Of a stretch of 64,000 nucleotides of DNA, positions 26,222 through 35,576 are shown piece by piece. Made by a program: the position numbers and the translations under genes. The notes below the pieces were generated by a model, which searched no databases, was not told the origin of the DNA, and worked only from the letters and a program-made list of their open reading frames with translations. Position 1 is the first letter of the stretch; each line of letters begins with the position of its first letter. Source of the DNA: Moritella yayanosii (GTDB lineage Bacteria; Pseudomonadota; Gammaproteobacteria; Enterobacterales; Moritellaceae); NCBI RefSeq assembly GCF_900465055.1, contig NZ_LS483250.1:1550001-1614000 (forward strand), given 5' to 3'.

Positions 26222-27592
26222 ATGAAAACAATTATTGAACCGTTTCGCATTAAAAGTGTTGAACGTTTAAAAATGACGACAGAAGCACAACGCAAGCACC
26301 TACTAAAAAACGCTCATTATAATGTGGTGCTATTAAATTCAGATGATGTGTTAATTGATTTATTAACCGACTCTGGCACTACAGCAATGAGTTCAGAGCA
26401 ATGGGCAAGCTTACACCTTGGTGATGAAAGTTACGTTCGCTCTCCATCTTATTATAAATTTGTCGCCGCAGTACAAAAATACATGCCATTTAAATATGTA
26501 TTACCAACACATCAAGGTCGGCCAGCGGAGCGTATTTTAGCGAGTGTTGTATCTCAAGACGGCAGTATTATTCCCAATAATTCACATTTTGATACAACCC
26601 GTGCAAATTTTTCACACGCAAAGGCAACACCCATTGATTTGGTGATTGATGAAGCCAAAGATCCAACGAGTCTATACCCTTTCAAAGGGAACATGGATAT
26701 CCCCAAATTAGCATTACTGTTAGAAAAATCGCAACAAAATATTCCTTTAATTATGCTAACCATTACCAATAATTCCGTCGGTGGCCAGCCCGTATCCATG
26801 GCCAATATTCGCCAAACAAGTGAATTGTGTAAATCATTTAATATTCCGTTATTTTTTGATGCCTGTCGATTTGCCGAAAATGCCTATTTAATTAAACGTA
26901 ATGAAGCTGAATACCAAGATGTCAGTATCAAAAGTATTGTTCAGGAAATGTTTTCTTATGCGGATGGCATGACAATGAGCGCAAAAAAGGATGCACTCGT
27001 CAACACTGGCGGCTGGCTCGCATTAAATGATGATCACTGGGCTGAAAAAGCCATGGATCAATTATTATTGACCGAAGGGTTTATCACCTATGGTGGATTA
27101 GCGGGACGAGACCTTCATGCGATGGCACTTGGTATCGAAGAAGGTATCGATGAGGATTATTTAAAATATCGTATTAACAGTATCGAATATTTAGGTAATG
27201 CCTTAGATAAAGTCGGTATTCCGGTGCACAAACCTTTTGGGGGGCATGCGATATATATCGATGTAGAAGCAATGTTTTCTCACATCCCGGTTTCAGCTCA
27301 TCCCGGCCAAGCCCTTAACATGGCACTTTATGAAGAAGCTGGTATTCGAGCCTGTGAAATCAGCTCAGTCAAACTAGATAACAGCGCTAAACAACAAAAT
27401 ACATCAGAAAAAATCATCGTCAGGCTGGCAATTCCAAGACGCGTTTATACGAAAAGTCACCTCGATTATATCGTTGAAGCTTTTGACAATATAAATCGAC
27501 GAAAAGAGCAAATTCAAGGGCTAAACATGACTCTTGATGCTCATCCGTTACGTCAGTACGCAGCACAATTTGAGCCCATAATCGCCCAATAA
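26222..27592 (+). CDS. PLP beta-eliminating lyase homologue (tryptophanase/tyrosine phenol-lyase family)
   Basis: A 456-residue fold-type I PLP enzyme with the family length and core: LIDLLTDSGTTAMS, THQGRPAE, FFDACRFAENAY, and PLP lysine K256 in MSAKKDA, with Y71 and the IPRRVYT arginines present. By eye-alignment to tyrosine phenol-lyase, Thr124 is Asp124 (FDTTR) and Arg381 is Ile380 (RACEIS), as in tryptophanase. The residue equal to TPL Phe448 or tryptophanase His463 is Gln445 (LRQYAAQ), matching neither. The substrate cannot be called tyrosine or tryptophan with confidence. No tnaC-like leader or tnaB is present, and it sits inside a biosynthetic operon. GGGAGG is before the ATG. Confidence 0.85.
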   Translation: MKTIIEPFRIKSVERLKMTTEAQRKHLLKNAHYNVVLLNSDDVLIDLLTDSGTTAMSSEQWASLHLGDESYVRSPSYYKFVAAVQKYMPFKYVLPTHQGRPAERILASVVSQDGSIIPNNSHFDTTRANFSHAKATPIDLVIDEAKDPTSLYPFKGNMDIPKLALLLEKSQQNIPLIMLTITNNSVGGQPVSMANIRQTSELCKSFNIPLFFDACRFAENAYLIKRNEAEYQDVSIKSIVQEMFSYADGMTMSAKKDALVNTGGWLALNDDHWAEKAMDQLLLTEGFITYGGLAGRDLHAMALGIEEGIDEDYLKYRINSIEYLGNALDKVGIPVHKPFGGHAIYIDVEAMFSHIPVSAHPGQALNMALYEEAGIRACEISSVKLDNSAKQQNTSEKIIVRLAIPRRVYTKSHLDYIVEAFDNINRRKEQIQGLNMTLDAHPLRQYAAQFEPIIAQ

Positions 27593-27650
27593 ATACCACC
27601 TAAATATTTGTAAGACACCGAACCCAATTTAATCGTATGAGGATAATATT

Positions 27651-28910
27651 ATGAGCACACTCTATGACGTAGTCATTATCGGCGCAGGACAATCAGGACT
27701 TTCTGTTAGTTATTATTTAACTCAGCAGAAAATAAATCACCTTGTGATAGAAAAAGATAATGTATTAGCTTCTTCTTGGCGAAACCGTAAGTGGGATTCT
27801 TTTACATTAGTAACCCCTAACAGTATGAACCAACTGCCCAACTTTCCTTGTTCTCAATTTAATGATGATGCTTTTTTAAATAAAGAACAAGTCTGTCAAT
27901 ATATCGAAGACTTCGCGGCGTCATTTAATGCGCCAGTTAAGTTTGGTATCACAGTCACCAACGTATCCAAAAATGATGACGGTGTATTTGAAGTGATCAC
28001 AAGTAACGATACGTTATTATGTAAACAAGTGGTCGTCGCAACGAGTACCTTCAATCAACCCAGTATTCCAAGCGTAGCCTTAGATATACCAGACTCAGTT
28101 CTGCAGCTGCATTCAAGTAGCTACAAAAACCCAGAATCGTTACCTCAAGGCAGTGTACTTGTCGTTGGCACCGCACAATCAGGTGCTCAGATAACACAAG
28201 AGTTAGTAGAATATGGCTACAAAGTTTTTTGTACCACCAGTAAAGTACCAAAGTCTCAGCGCCGATATCGAGGAAAAGATATTTCTCTATGGGCTAGATT
28301 AATCGGCTTACTTGATAAAAAAAGTGCCTCACTTAAAGATCTAAATGGCCGTTTTCCAGCCAGTCCACAAATCACCGGGAAAGATGGAGGGAGTACGATT
28401 CATTTGCCTGTGCTAATGAATCAAGGCCTCGTGCTACTCGGTCGATTAATCGACGTATCAAATGGACGTTTAATATTCTCTGATGATGTCGTTGAAAACA
28501 TGAAGTTTAACGAAGCAGCTTATGTCGATTGGAAAGATAAGATTGATCAATATATTTTAGACACAAATATCGACGCCTCCGAATCAGACTATATTGAGCC
28601 ACCAAGCGCTGATTATTCCAACGCCCCGACATCTATCCACATCCAAGAAGACAAAATCAACACGATTATATGGGCCACAGGTTATCGATTTGATTATAGC
28701 TGGATCAATGAAAATGTTTTTGATGAATATGGTTATCCCGACACCAACCGAGGCATTACTACTTGTGATGGTCTCTGTTTTGTTGGCCTAAATAATATAG
28801 ATCTGAATAAAACAGGCTTGTTATATGGCACAGGAGAGCATGCGAAATATATTGCAGAACACATAATCACAGCGCTTGAAACTCAATCATTAGCAGCACA
28901 ATTAAACTAA
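27651..28910 (+). CDS. Flavin-dependent monooxygenase 2
   Basis: A 419-residue FAD/NAD(P)H oxidoreductase. FAD site GAGQSG near residue 11, then VLQLHSSSYKNPESL in the FMO-motif region, a second nucleotide-binding stretch VLVVGTAQSGAQI (the middle glycine of GxGxxG is Ala, so NADPH binding may differ), and the C-terminal ATGYRFDY motif. It is shorter than FMO 1 and closer to YUCCA or N-hydroxylase-like enzymes. Spacing of 58 nt from the lyase and 69 nt to the synthetase supports one operon. Substrate unknown. Confidence 0.85.
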   Translation: MSTLYDVVIIGAGQSGLSVSYYLTQQKINHLVIEKDNVLASSWRNRKWDSFTLVTPNSMNQLPNFPCSQFNDDAFLNKEQVCQYIEDFAASFNAPVKFGITVTNVSKNDDGVFEVITSNDTLLCKQVVVATSTFNQPSIPSVALDIPDSVLQLHSSSYKNPESLPQGSVLVVGTAQSGAQITQELVEYGYKVFCTTSKVPKSQRRYRGKDISLWARLIGLLDKKSASLKDLNGRFPASPQITGKDGGSTIHLPVLMNQGLVLLGRLIDVSNGRLIFSDDVVENMKFNEAAYVDWKDKIDQYILDTNIDASESDYIEPPSADYSNAPTSIHIQEDKINTIIWATGYRFDYSWINENVFDEYGYPDTNRGITTCDGLCFVGLNNIDLNKTGLLYGTGEHAKYIAEHIITALETQSLAAQLN

Positions 28911-28979
28911 TCCATTAAAACCCTTACTTGTCACTCGTCGTACCATCAGTGATAAGTAAGAGTCAATCAGGAGCGATTT

Positions 28980-31673
28980 ATGTCTATTAAAGAATACCCA
29001 ATTGCAGGTAAAAGCAAGGATGAGAGTTTCTATTATTTACATAATTCAGAAGTCCCTTATCCAAAAGACAAAACCATTTATCAAATATTTCAAGATCAGG
29101 TGGAAAAAACGCCTTACAATGTGGCCATTACATTTGAAGGGCGAGCGATTACATATCTAGAACTAAATGAACGGTCAAATCAGTTAGCCCGTTATATTCG
29201 TAAAGAATACCTGGTAACACAAGGTCGTAAATTAGAACCTGATACCCTCATCGCTATATTCTTAGATAAAAGTGTCGATATGCTTATAACGATGCTGGGA
29301 ATAATGAAAGCCGGCGCTGTTTATGTCCCCATTAATATAAATGATCCCGACAAGCGTATCAGCTATTTATTAAATGATACCCAATGCGAATTGGTCATTA
29401 CGCATTCTAAACTAACAACTAAGCTAATCAAGGCTGTGCATAGCGAATTAGATGTACACGAAGAAGGCTCACCACATCTTATCCCCCTCGATACCAACGC
29501 TTATCGACATGAGAATATCCAAAATTTACCACGCCACAATAAGCCCACCGACTTAGCATATATTATTTATACATCAGGCACGACTGGCAAACCTAAAGGG
29601 GTAATGATTGAACATCACAGTGTGATTAATTTAGCCTGTTCTAGAAAAAATGATTTTAGTATTGATGAAAGTAGTGTCGTCTTACAGTTCTCTCCAATTA
29701 CATTTGATGCCTCGGTCTGTGAAATTTTCAGCGCATTACTTCATGGCGCTCGGCTTGTCATGGTCACCGATGAAGTAAAGCGTGACCCAACCCTACTCAC
29801 AAATAGCTTACACACAGAAAGGGTCTCTGTTGCCACAATATTACCTTCATTACTGGCACAAATATCACTGGCAGATTGCCCTGAATTGCCTTATTTAAAA
29901 ACCCTGATTGTCGCTGGTGAGCCTTGCACTAAAGACGTGATGCAGATGTGGAGTAAAGGCCGTCAGTTAATCAATGCCTATGGGCCAAGTGAATCGACGG
30001 TTTGTGCAACCTTGCATCATTTTAAATCTGGAGATTTACCTTCGACAATAGGCGGCCCAATACAAAATACTGCAGTTTACATTCTCGATAAAAACCTATC
30101 ACCGACGCCAAAAGGGGTTACCGGTGAATTGTATATTTCGGGTGTTGGCCTTGCCCGTGGTTATTTCAATAAAGTTAAATTAACCGATGAGCGTTTTATT
30201 TCAAATCCATTTAGTGCACCTGGAACAGGGCATTCACACAGTAGACTCTATAAAACTGGCGATCTGGTTCGGCATTTAGAAAATGGTAATATCGAATACA
30301 TTGGTCGTAATGATTTCCAAGTTAAAATACGGGGACATCGAATCGAACTCGGTGAACTTGAAAATACCTTATTAAGCTACCCTGCTATCAAGCAAGTCTG
30401 CGTCCTCGCTAAAAACAGAATAAATACGCCGTCTGAATCGACAACTGATACGAGTGCATCAAAGTATCTCGTTGTTTACTACGTAGCAAACCAAGAAATT
30501 GATACTGATAAATGCATTAACTTTCTATCACAGTGCTTGCCCGAATACATGGTTCCCAATCACTTTATTTGGCAAGACGCTTTTCCACTGACGAATAACG
30601 GTAAAGTAGATCGTAATCGATTGCCTGAACCGAGAACAATACAAGAAAAACAAGATCGCATAACACCTTATACGAAACTAGAGTCAACACTACTTGATAT
30701 TTGGCAATCGGTGTTGGGGTTTGAGCAGATCAGTATTAAAGATGATTTTTTCAAGATAGGCGGTAATTCATTATTGGTTATCACGCTCGCCGTTAAAATC
30801 AATACCGAGTTTAATTTCAAAATAAACGTATCATTATTACTTGTATATAGAACCATTTCAGATCAAGCCGCGTTTTTACTCGAAACCAATAATAGTAACC
30901 TTGAATTTAAACCAATCGCTACTTTTCAATCTCATGGTCTAAAACCACCACTATTCTTCATTCATCCAAGTATGAGTGGCTCAGAGTTGTATAAAAGCAT
31001 GGTTAATGTGTTCGACCAAGATCAGCCTTTTTACGGTGTTGAGTCATACAACTTTAACCATTTAGAGGATCCAGAAACTGATTTACGCTCCTTAGCCAAA
31101 CGTTATGTCGATTACATCCGAGTGGTGCAACCCCACGGTCCCTATTATCTAGGAGGGTATTCATTAGGCGGAAATATTTCTTATGAAATAGCTCATCAGT
31201 TGATTAATCTTGGGGAAACGGTTGAAGGGGTGTATTTAGTCGATTCTGTATTACCAGCACCTTTCGCTAAAAAAGACGGTGTCACATATAAAGATGCGAA
31301 AAATTTCCTTGAGTATTTTGAATTCAAGGATACTGAAAATCAACGTTTGTTAGAGTTAGCCAAAATAGAAATGGAGTTATTATTTAGCTATTACCCAACC
31401 TCCAAACTACCCGTTAAGTTAGTCTTAATTAAAGCAACAAACCTATTTTCACCCTTGGATAATTTAGAGAAAGACCACATTGCCAACCATTTCTTTCAAG
31501 TGGATAAAGCGTATAGCGGCTGGGACCAATTCGCGCGAGAAGTTAATCAATATAAAATTGATGCTGACCACGAAACGATTGTAGAACCCCAACATCTAGC
31601 AAGAGTGGCAAGTATCATCCAAAAAGAAATTAATCTACCAGAAAGCATTGAGATGTTTAGCCTTTGGTCTTAA
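28980..31673 (+). CDS. Stand-alone NRPS-like synthetase, A-PCP-TE, aromatic amino acid predicted
   Basis: Activates one amino acid, loads it on its carrier and releases it. The 897 residues have adenylation (about 30-550; YIIYTSGTTGKPKG, NAYGPSE, YKTGDLV, NGKVDR), a carrier with Ser597 (FFKIGGNSL) for phosphopantetheine, and a type I thioesterase (about 655-890; GYSLGG with Ser728, Asp755, His in DADHET). There is no condensation, oxidase or reductase domain. The pocket read against GrsA is D-A-C-T-I-A-A-V-C-K, one change from a phenylalanine code and close to tyrosine and tryptophan codes. The Asp that binds the amino group is present (D243), so an amino acid, not a 2-keto acid, is expected. 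The tailoring enzymes upstream may act on the carrier-bound residue. Confidence 0.9.
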   Translation: MSIKEYPIAGKSKDESFYYLHNSEVPYPKDKTIYQIFQDQVEKTPYNVAITFEGRAITYLELNERSNQLARYIRKEYLVTQGRKLEPDTLIAIFLDKSVDMLITMLGIMKAGAVYVPININDPDKRISYLLNDTQCELVITHSKLTTKLIKAVHSELDVHEEGSPHLIPLDTNAYRHENIQNLPRHNKPTDLAYIIYTSGTTGKPKGVMIEHHSVINLACSRKNDFSIDESSVVLQFSPITFDASVCEIFSALLHGARLVMVTDEVKRDPTLLTNSLHTERVSVATILPSLLAQISLADCPELPYLKTLIVAGEPCTKDVMQMWSKGRQLINAYGPSESTVCATLHHFKSGDLPSTIGGPIQNTAVYILDKNLSPTPKGVTGELYISGVGLARGYFNKVKLTDERFISNPFSAPGTGHSHSRLYKTGDLVRHLENGNIEYIGRNDFQVKIRGHRIELGELENTLLSYPAIKQVCVLAKNRINTPSESTTDTSASKYLVVYYVANQEIDTDKCINFLSQCLPEYMVPNHFIWQDAFPLTNNGKVDRNRLPEPRTIQEKQDRITPYTKLESTLLDIWQSVLGFEQISIKDDFFKIGGNSLLVITLAVKINTEFNFKINVSLLLVYRTISDQAAFLLETNNSNLEFKPIATFQSHGLKPPLFFIHPSMSGSELYKSMVNVFDQDQPFYGVESYNFNHLEDPETDLRSLAKRYVDYIRVVQPHGPYYLGGYSLGGNISYEIAHQLINLGETVEGVYLVDSVLPAPFAKKDGVTYKDAKNFLEYFEFKDTENQRLLELAKIEMELLFSYYPTSKLPVKLVLIKATNLFSPLDNLEKDHIANHFFQVDKAYSGWDQFAREVNQYKIDADHETIVEPQHLARVASIIQKEINLPESIEMFSLWS

Positions 31674-31758
31674 CCCTACGTTAAGCGGGATCTGTTCACA
31701 ATATCGCTAACACCCCCCTTAATTCTATTTAAATAATTGATTTTCATGAGGTTTAACG

Positions 31759-32718
31759 ATGATATTTATTGCTGATGGCCAGCTAAAATCAGTGAATATA
31801 AATCGTTCAATGATTTATTGGGTGCCGCTATTTTTGTTTTGGCTAATTTGGTCAGTATCTCTCGGTAGCCAAAATATTTTGATCGTATTTGAAAATTACT
31901 GGCAAAGTAGTATCACCATGATTGCCGGATCGTTTGTGGCAGGTGCCACGCCACTTGGAGGTGGTGCTGTGGCCTTCCCGGTATTTACAAAAATAATGCA
32001 AGTAAGCAGCAGTGATGCCAGTTTCTTTAGTTTGCTCATTCAATCGGTTGGAATGACCTTTGCCACACTCTTCTTTATCAGTCGCAATACCATGATCAAT
32101 TGGAAAGTGATCAGATATGCTTGCATAGGAAGCTTTTTAGCCTACCCAGTCAGTTTCATTTATATTTCGTTAGAGAATATAACCGTACGCTTTATTTTTT
32201 CTGAATTCATCGTGTTTTGTGCTTTTATCATGTTGTGGAAAAAACAAAATCAACATCTAAAAAGTAAGTCGATGTACTGGGCTGTATTATTTGGATTTTT
32301 TGGGGGACTACTCACTGCGAAAATAGGATCTGGTTGTGATGTTATATTATATTTTTATCTGGTTTTCATTTGCCAGTATTGTGCGAAAGATAGTATACCA
32401 ACCACGGTCTGCTTTATGGCAATCAATTCAATTTATGCCAGTGTCTGGCTACTATTCACCAGTACACCGAGTGAATTTGTAGTCGGTAGTTGGTGGGCGT
32501 CTGCGCCGATTGTATCAATAGGCGCGCCTTTGGGCGCTTATGTTTTATCAAAACTAAGAGCGAATCAAACAGTAATAATGATCATCTCCATTATCAGTAT
32601 TGAAGTGCTCTCTAGTTTGTTATTTGCTCCTTTTTCAATAATGAACAAAGTGACTATTTTAATCACGATAACGACTTTGCTCATATATACTGTTTGGCAA
32701 AAAAACGTTAAGAGTTAA
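31759..32718 (+). CDS. TauE/SafE-family membrane transporter
   Basis: A 319-residue inner-membrane protein with eight or nine hydrophobic helices. The repeated family motif is visible in GSFVAGATPLGGGAVAFPVF and again in FFGGLLTAKIGSGCDVILY. Relatives export sulfite, sulfoacetate and other organic anions. It ends the operon, 85 nt after the synthetase, and a strong terminator follows at once, so it most likely exports a product or by-product of this pathway; that is inference. Confidence 0.85.
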   Translation: MIFIADGQLKSVNINRSMIYWVPLFLFWLIWSVSLGSQNILIVFENYWQSSITMIAGSFVAGATPLGGGAVAFPVFTKIMQVSSSDASFFSLLIQSVGMTFATLFFISRNTMINWKVIRYACIGSFLAYPVSFIYISLENITVRFIFSEFIVFCAFIMLWKKQNQHLKSKSMYWAVLFGFFGGLLTAKIGSGCDVILYFYLVFICQYCAKDSIPTTVCFMAINSIYASVWLLFTSTPSEFVVGSWWASAPIVSIGAPLGAYVLSKLRANQTVIMIISIISIEVLSSLLFAPFSIMNKVTILITITTLLIYTVWQKNVKS

Positions 32719-32753
32719 TTTCTTAAGGCGGGTATTAAACCCGCCTTAAGAAA
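32719..32753 (+). terminator. Strong hairpin ending the biosynthetic operon
   Basis: A perfect 14-bp stem (32719-32732 with 32740-32753) and a 7-nt loop begin directly after the TauE/SafE stop. The stem ends in A/T so it can work in both directions. Confidence 0.85.
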
Positions 32754-32795
32754 TTCGAATATTCATCCGCTAGCATTCAAGTTCAACATTAACGC

Positions 32796-33337
32796 TCAGC
32801 ACTTAATAGTGTGCCCAGCATCTAGCACTGCATGCAATAAATGCTGACCTATAAATAGATCCTACACCGCAATACCCGAACTATCAAAAATAGTAATATC
32901 GCTATTATTGATACGCCCTTGTGCGCGCCCTGATAATACCTCACCAATCATGGTTAATTTATTGGTAATCGTGGATTTTTCACTATGTTGAAATTCGCCA
33001 ATCACAACCGACTGCGACGTAAAATCGCAGTATAAATCAGCGTGATCAAAGGCCAAAAGTAATTCTTGTTTACCTTTGGTATCGACCCCCATTGCCGAGA
33101 TATGTGTACCCGCTTGCACCCATTCAGTTGAAAACAACGCGCGTCTTCACGTGCTAATACCGATACTGCAACCGCATCTGCAGCAGCCGCTCGGTAGACA
33201 TTAACAGTACTGCCTTCGATCACAACAGGGAATAACTTCGCTTGCTCACTCGCTGCAATAAACGCAGCTGATACCGCGTTGAATGCCAGTTCATGACTGA
33301 TTAATTGACTCGATAATACTTCGCTCATGTATTTCAT
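32796..33337 (-). pseudogene. Ornithine cyclodeaminase / mu-crystallin family pseudogene
   Basis: Intact relatives are NAD(P)-dependent enzymes of about 320 residues. Here the start (MKYMSEVLSSQL, with GAGGA upstream) and a middle part (LFSTEWVQAGTHISAMGVD, then FDHADLYCDF and GEVLSGRAQG) are present but in different frames, shifted near 33130. A TAG at 32864 interrupts, with the frame continuing as DLFIGQHLLHAVLDAG to a TGA at 32798. About a third of the protein is missing inside. Clearly not functional. Confidence 0.8.
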
Positions 33338-33378
33338 ATTGGTTAAATCGTCCTCTCTATTTACTGTGATGAGTATGA

Positions 33379-33750
33379 CTACCAACCCTGAATGCGAGCC
33401 CCATAATCAAGTTCAATCTGCGCGGGATCTGCCACGTAATAACCCGCGTGCATGGCTGCAGTAGCGCAAGCATGATTGGGTAAAATGCGTAACTGCGTGC
33501 CTACCGCTATATCCATTAACTTTCCACCATCAATCGCGCCATTAATTACAGCAATAATACCAATCTTTCTCTTCGTTATGACCAATCACACTGGTGACAA
33601 GCGATAATGCAATATCATCCGGTTTACACACGCCAATACCCGCCATCACTAAATCAAAAAAGGTATATACCCCCGCTCTGACTTCAGTTACCCCATCCAG
33701 GTTCTCGGCAAAATGTGCAGTCGGTGTCGAGCCAACGGCATAAATAAGAT
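33379..33750 (-). pseudogene. D-threonine aldolase / DSD1-like pseudogene (C-terminal part)
   Basis: The frame GYTNLIYAVGSTPTAHFAEN, then GVTEVRAGVYTFFDLVMAG and CKPDDIALSLVTSVIGH, matches the second half of the alanine-racemase-fold D-threonine aldolases. After a frameshift near 33570 it continues to the family's end LPNHACATAAMHAGYYV, with an internal deletion. The N-terminal PLP domain is lost. It runs directly into a LysR remnant on the other strand, indicating a deletion that removed both 5' ends. Confidence 0.75.
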
Positions 33751-33758
33751 TGGTGTAA

Positions 33759-34526
33759 CCCGCGGCTGCGCGTAAGCTTAATGTTACGCCGCCGACAGTG
33801 ACTCAACGCCTGCAAGCAATTGAAGCCAAAGTCAGCGTTAAATTGGTACAACGCCAAGCTCGTGGCATAAGCCTGACCGAAGAAGATTATTTACTGCAAG
33901 ATAAAGCCCGATCCATCCTTGCTGAAATGGATCAACTACACACATTAATGGCCAGTAAAAAGAACCTTATCAATGGCACACTCAAAGTATTAGCACCCTT
34001 GGGGTTTGGTAATGACTACATCGCCCCCTTGGTTGGTGAGTTACGGGATTCGACATTGAAGCTGGCGATGCTGGCACCTAACCAGCGTTTTCTCTGCGCC
34101 TCGCCTGATTATTTAAAAAAACATGGCACGCCGAGCTCACCACGAGCGTTACGCGACCATACTTGTATTTCATTACGGGAAAACAGTGAAGATGTGACAT
34201 TATGGCGTTTCACCCATACTGCTGGTGATGGTGCCAGTGAAGTACAAGAATCGATTCGTATTACCCCCACCTTTACCAGTAATGAAGGTAGCGTTGTTAA
34301 AAATTGGGCAATCGCAGATCATGGCATCATCATGCGCTCCGAGTGGGATGTGCAACCTGAATTAAATAGTGGAGCATTAGTGCAATTGTTACCAGACTAC
34401 AGCTTACCGAGTGCCGATATTGTGGCATTATTAGGAACAGATACACGCGCTCGTTCTGCCAGAACATCGCATTTTTTACAATTACTCAAAGATCGTTTTG
34501 CACAACCACCTTGGCTAAATAAATAG
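33759..34526 (+). pseudogene. LysR-family regulator pseudogene
   Basis: The frame from 33759 reads the end of a LysR helix-turn-helix (AAARKLNVTPPTVTQRLQAI) and continues into the effector domain. The first 15-20 residues and any start are missing. About 35 residues are deleted where PLVGELRDST joins, while the C-terminus to WLNK is in frame. It faced away from the D-threonine aldolase and cyclodeaminase remnants and was probably their regulator. The open stretch from 33798 could still give a protein, but without DNA-binding ability. Confidence 0.75.
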
Positions 34527-34565
34527 TCATTTAAGACCACAGTAACAACACCAAAGAAGCACTCC

Positions 34566-35555
34566 ATGGAAATCGTATTTTTAGGTACATCGGCAGGTAC
34601 ACCGACCAAAACTCGTAATGTAACAGGCCTAGCTATACACCGGGTTAATTCCAAAAAGTGGTGTTTGGTTGACTGCGGTGAAGGTACGCAACATCAACTG
34701 TTGCATACCAAGCTGTCTTTAACGCAATTACAGGCGATCTTTATTACCCACATCCATGGCGATCATTGTTATGGTCTACCTGGGTTATTAGCCAGTGCCG
34801 CAATGCAAGGCAGGACTGAGCCGCTTTGGATTGTTGGGCCATCAGAAATTCAAACCTTCATCAAGTTGATGCAAACAGCTGTGCACCTCAATTTAAACTA
34901 TGAATTAAAGTACAAGTGTATTGATGAGCCAAATAATACCCTGGATGACTTAGCCATTGAGTTTGATGTTAAGACGACTGAACTCTCTCACCGTGTGCCT
35001 TCTTTTGCTTACAGTTTCAGTGAAAACAGATTAAGCAATAAACTCGATGTCGATAAGTTAGCACAAGACAAGATCACTCGCGGCAAGCTTTGGGGCGAGC
35101 TGCAACAAGGCTTAGATGTGCAACTCGATGACGGCCGTATTATTTATGCACAAGATTACTTGTTGCCCATTCAAGACCCACGGAAAATTATCATCTCAGG
35201 CGATAACGATGATCCATCACTGCTCACTCAAATAGCCAAGACCGCCAACGTATTAGTGCATGAAGCAACGTATACTCAAGATATCGCCATCAAAGTCGGC
35301 TCGGGGCCACAACACAGTTACGCTAAACTGGTTGCTCAGTTTGCCAATGATATCGGACTAGATAACTTAGTGTTAACCCACTTTAGCCCACGTTATCAAT
35401 ACGCGATAAACAGCAGCCCTTCTATCTTCGATATCGAAAACGAAGCGCGTACTGTTTATAGTAACAACCTGTTTCTAGCCAACGACTTTGACCGCTTTAT
35501 ATTAAACAAACAAGGCGTTTTAACTAACGCTAACAGCCATTCAGTTTTCAAATGA
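34566..35555 (+). CDS. rnz: Ribonuclease Z (metallo-beta-lactamase fold)
   Basis: A predicted tRNA 3'-processing endonuclease or related MBL nuclease. The 329 residues carry the zinc motif THIHGDHCYGLPGLL (HxHxDH), the N-terminal FLGTSAGTPTKTRNV, IIISGDNDD, HEATYT and the last histidine in LTHFSPRY, the ElaC/RNase Z pattern. The usual length is about 305 residues; the tail here is slightly longer. The gene stands alone between two decayed LysR pieces and appears intact. Confidence 0.88.
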   Translation: MEIVFLGTSAGTPTKTRNVTGLAIHRVNSKKWCLVDCGEGTQHQLLHTKLSLTQLQAIFITHIHGDHCYGLPGLLASAAMQGRTEPLWIVGPSEIQTFIKLMQTAVHLNLNYELKYKCIDEPNNTLDDLAIEFDVKTTELSHRVPSFAYSFSENRLSNKLDVDKLAQDKITRGKLWGELQQGLDVQLDDGRIIYAQDYLLPIQDPRKIIISGDNDDPSLLTQIAKTANVLVHEATYTQDIAIKVGSGPQHSYAKLVAQFANDIGLDNLVLTHFSPRYQYAINSSPSIFDIENEARTVYSNNLFLANDFDRFILNKQGVLTNANSHSVFK

Positions 35556-35576
35556 AAATATGTACGCCGAAGCGGA

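Noticed and set aside
26222-27592. Catabolic tryptophanase tnaA
   Set aside because: There is no tnaC-like leader or tnaB permease, the gene is inside a biosynthetic operon, and the key His is Gln.
28980-31673. Atromentin/ralfuranone-type quinone synthetase that joins aryl-pyruvates
   Set aside because: The domain order A-PCP-TE fits, but the Asp that binds an amino group is present (D243), so a keto acid substrate is unlikely. No aminotransferase is adjacent.
28980-31673. Indigoidine synthetase
   Set aside because: No oxidase domain is inserted in the adenylation domain, and the pocket does not read as glutamine.
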